From Oscillospiraceae bacterium (GTDB lineage Bacteria > Bacillota > Clostridia > Oscillospirales > Oscillospiraceae), in assembly GCA_016292445.1 (NCBI GenBank), contig JAEDIN010000001.1:1-64000 (forward strand): a stretch of DNA of 64,000 nucleotides. Direction: 5' to 3'. A model generated the notes under the pieces. The model did no database searches. It had not been told where the DNA came from and was given only the letters and a program-made list of their open reading frames with translations. Positions 62,944 to 64,000 of this stretch are shown one piece after another; the first letter of the stretch is position 1; every line of letters starts with the position of its first letter. Made by a program: the position numbers and the translations under genes.

Positions 62944-63513
62944 TCAGAGCACCTCCAGGGCTATCTGCGTCCATGTTTCCATGTTCTCGTAGTTTGAATT
63001 CAATTCAGGCAGAGTCATCCAAAGCCCTTCCAGCTTCTCGGTTTCCTTTACAGAAACATTGCCCTCGACCTTCAGCGTAAAGCATGCACCGAGGTGAACT
63101 CTGCCGACACTGTTTGAGTCGTCGTTAATAAAACCGCAGGAAACAAGCTCACCATGCTTATCAAGCTCGACTTCCTCGTGTATCTCTCTCCACAGGCCCT
63201 CCATGAGCATATCGCCCTGCTCGTCAACAGGGTTAATATGTCCGCCGATGCCTATCGATATCTTACCGTGAAGTCTCGCCTCACCGCCCTTATTGAGCCT
63301 GCGAGTGACAAACACCTTGTCGCCCTGACGAAGTATTACATAGGGGATTATCTGCTTGAAATCAGGTCTCTCCTCCGCCTCGGGTCTGGGCAGATATTCG
63401 TGCCCATTGCGTACTATTTCAAGCAATTCGGGCACATTTTCGGTTATCAGTCCGTTTCTTCCGGCTATGTATTTTTCGATTTTTTCTCTTTTTACAACTA
63501 ATACCTGTTCCAT
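62944..63513 (-). CDS. NUDIX hydrolase family protein
   Basis: A 189-residue protein with a Nudix fold in its second half. KISIGIGGHINPVDEQG leads into MEGLWREIHEEVEL, which is a variant Nudix box: the Gly-to-Glu spacing is about four residues longer than usual and the final Gly is Glu. The N-terminal half (VVKREKIEKYIAGRNGLI, NGHEYLPRPEAEERPDFKQIIPYV in two pieces) recurs in a group of Firmicutes proteins sometimes labelled phosphoesterase. The substrate is unknown. ATG 63513 overlaps the glpK stop (TAATG). DUF1015 follows immediately. Confidence 0.87.
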   Translation of the reverse strand: MEQVLVVKREKIEKYIAGRNGLITENVPELLEIVRNGHEYLPRPEAEERPDFKQIIPYVILRQGDKVFVTRRLNKGGEARLHGKISIGIGGHINPVDEQGDMLMEGLWREIHEEVELDKHGELVSCGFINDDSNSVGRVHLGACFTLKVEGNVSVKETEKLEGLWMTLPELNSNYENMETWTQIALEVL

Positions 63514-64000
63514 TACTCTTCCCACTTTGCCGAACGCTCGACGGCGCGCAGCCATGTATCATGCAGTTTTTTTGCATTATTTTCATCCATAACAGGCTCA
63601 AATATCCTGTCTGATTGTCTGAGCTCGCTTATCTCATCAACGCTGCTCCAAACTCCCGTTGCAAGGCCTGCGAGGAATGCCGCGCCGAATGCCGTAGTCT
63701 CGACCATTTGAGGTCTGTCAATAGGCTTTCTAAGCAGGTCTGACTGGAATTGCATCAGGAAATTATTGACCGAAGCGCCGCCGTCAACACGCAGGGCGGA
63801 TAGCTTTTCACCGGCGTCGGATTCCATTGCGTCAAGCAGATCCTTAACCTGATAAGCTATGCCCTCAAGTGCCGCTCTTGCAATGTGCGCTTTCGTGCTG
63901 CCTCTTGTCAGACCGACAATCGCACCTCTTGCATACATATCCCATCTCGGCGCACCAAGACCGGTAAATGCCGAAACAAGATAAACGCCGCCATTATCGG
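63513..64000 (-). CDS. glpK: Glycerol kinase, C-terminal part (5' end outside window)
   Basis: The frame is open to the right edge. Beyond the first internal Met it reads [18 protein letters not shown], then [30 protein letters not shown], and further [25 protein letters not shown] and [17 protein letters not shown]. These are FGGY-kinase C-terminal domain blocks and, with GLGAPxWD and [11 protein letters not shown], diagnostic of GlpK. About the last 160 residues are present. GlpK phosphorylates glycerol to glycerol-3-phosphate. It is translationally coupled to the NUDIX gene by TAATG. Confidence 0.96.
   Translation of the reverse strand, partial: DNGGVYLVSAFTGLGAPRWDMYARGAIVGLTRGSTKAHIARAALEGIAYQVKDLLDAMESDAGEKLSALRVDGGASVNNFLMQFQSDLLRKPIDRPQMVETTAFGAAFLAGLATGVWSSVDEISELRQSDRIFEPVMDENNAKKLHDTWLRAVERSAKWEE

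Overview
This 64-kb window looks like a chromosomal segment of an endospore-forming member of the Clostridia, probably Oscillospiraceae/Eubacteriales-like. That placement is inferred from gene content and moderate GC. The evidence for sporulation is a complete eight-gene spoIIIA operon, spoIVA, sigH, cwlD, cotJB/cotJC, yunB, a SPOCS/LysM protein and a SpoIID-family protein. No transposase, phage gene, CRISPR array or tRNA gene was seen. Nearly all of it reads as dense core genome.

Layout, left to right. 1-3.2 kb: the 3' end of a PASTA-domain Ser/Thr kinase gene, rsgA, a small membrane ORF and a SPOCS/LysM spore protein. 3.3-10.6 kb: a DUF3048 lipoprotein, a DUF436 protein, dapA, then SpoIID-family, queA, tgt, yajC and a YrzE-like membrane protein. 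10.6-14.6 kb: a membrane protein (possibly SpoIIM-like), xerD and ruvCAB. 14.6-19 kb: sigH, two small Cys-rich proteins, trmK, a Nif3 family gene and spoIVA. 19-24.3 kb: an aminotransferase, cwlD, radA, a DUF6873-like gene and xerC. 24.4-29.7 kb: a degenerate P-type ATPase-like protein behind fba, diverging from a PPi-type phosphofructokinase gene and a dicarboxylate symporter. 29.7-36.1 kb: cotJC, a cotJA-cotJB fusion, ligA, yunB, a methionine gamma-lyase family gene and murD. 36.2-36.5 kb: the RNase P RNA. 36.6-42.4 kb: pepD, arsC-like, dipeptidase, rnj, recR and rpe. 42.5-45 kb: a tyrosine T-box operon (C_GCAxxG_C_C protein, tyrS, ybaK). 45-54 kb: recN, argR, nadK, tlyA, dxs, ispA, xseB, xseA, nusB and an Asp23 family gene. 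54-58.5 kb: spoIIIAH to spoIIIAA. 58.6-64 kb: an MBOAT/SGNH O-acylation pair, yebC, DUF1015, a NUDIX gene and the 3' part of glpK.

Regulation is unusually legible. Twelve candidate sigma-A promoters with -35/-10 boxes 16-18 bp apart can be read, along with many intrinsic terminators and one T-box. Several genes, clearly spoIVA and the small ORF after rsgA, have their Shine-Dalgarno sequence inside the 3' arm of the upstream gene's terminator. In these two a sigma-E-like promoter with the same spacing lies across the 5' arm and loop. Sporulation transcripts starting there would lack the 5' arm, while read-through transcripts would have the ribosome site sequestered. This nested layout and the degenerate P-type ATPase are the two most unusual things I see. 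All family assignments come from reading the translations; no database search was run.
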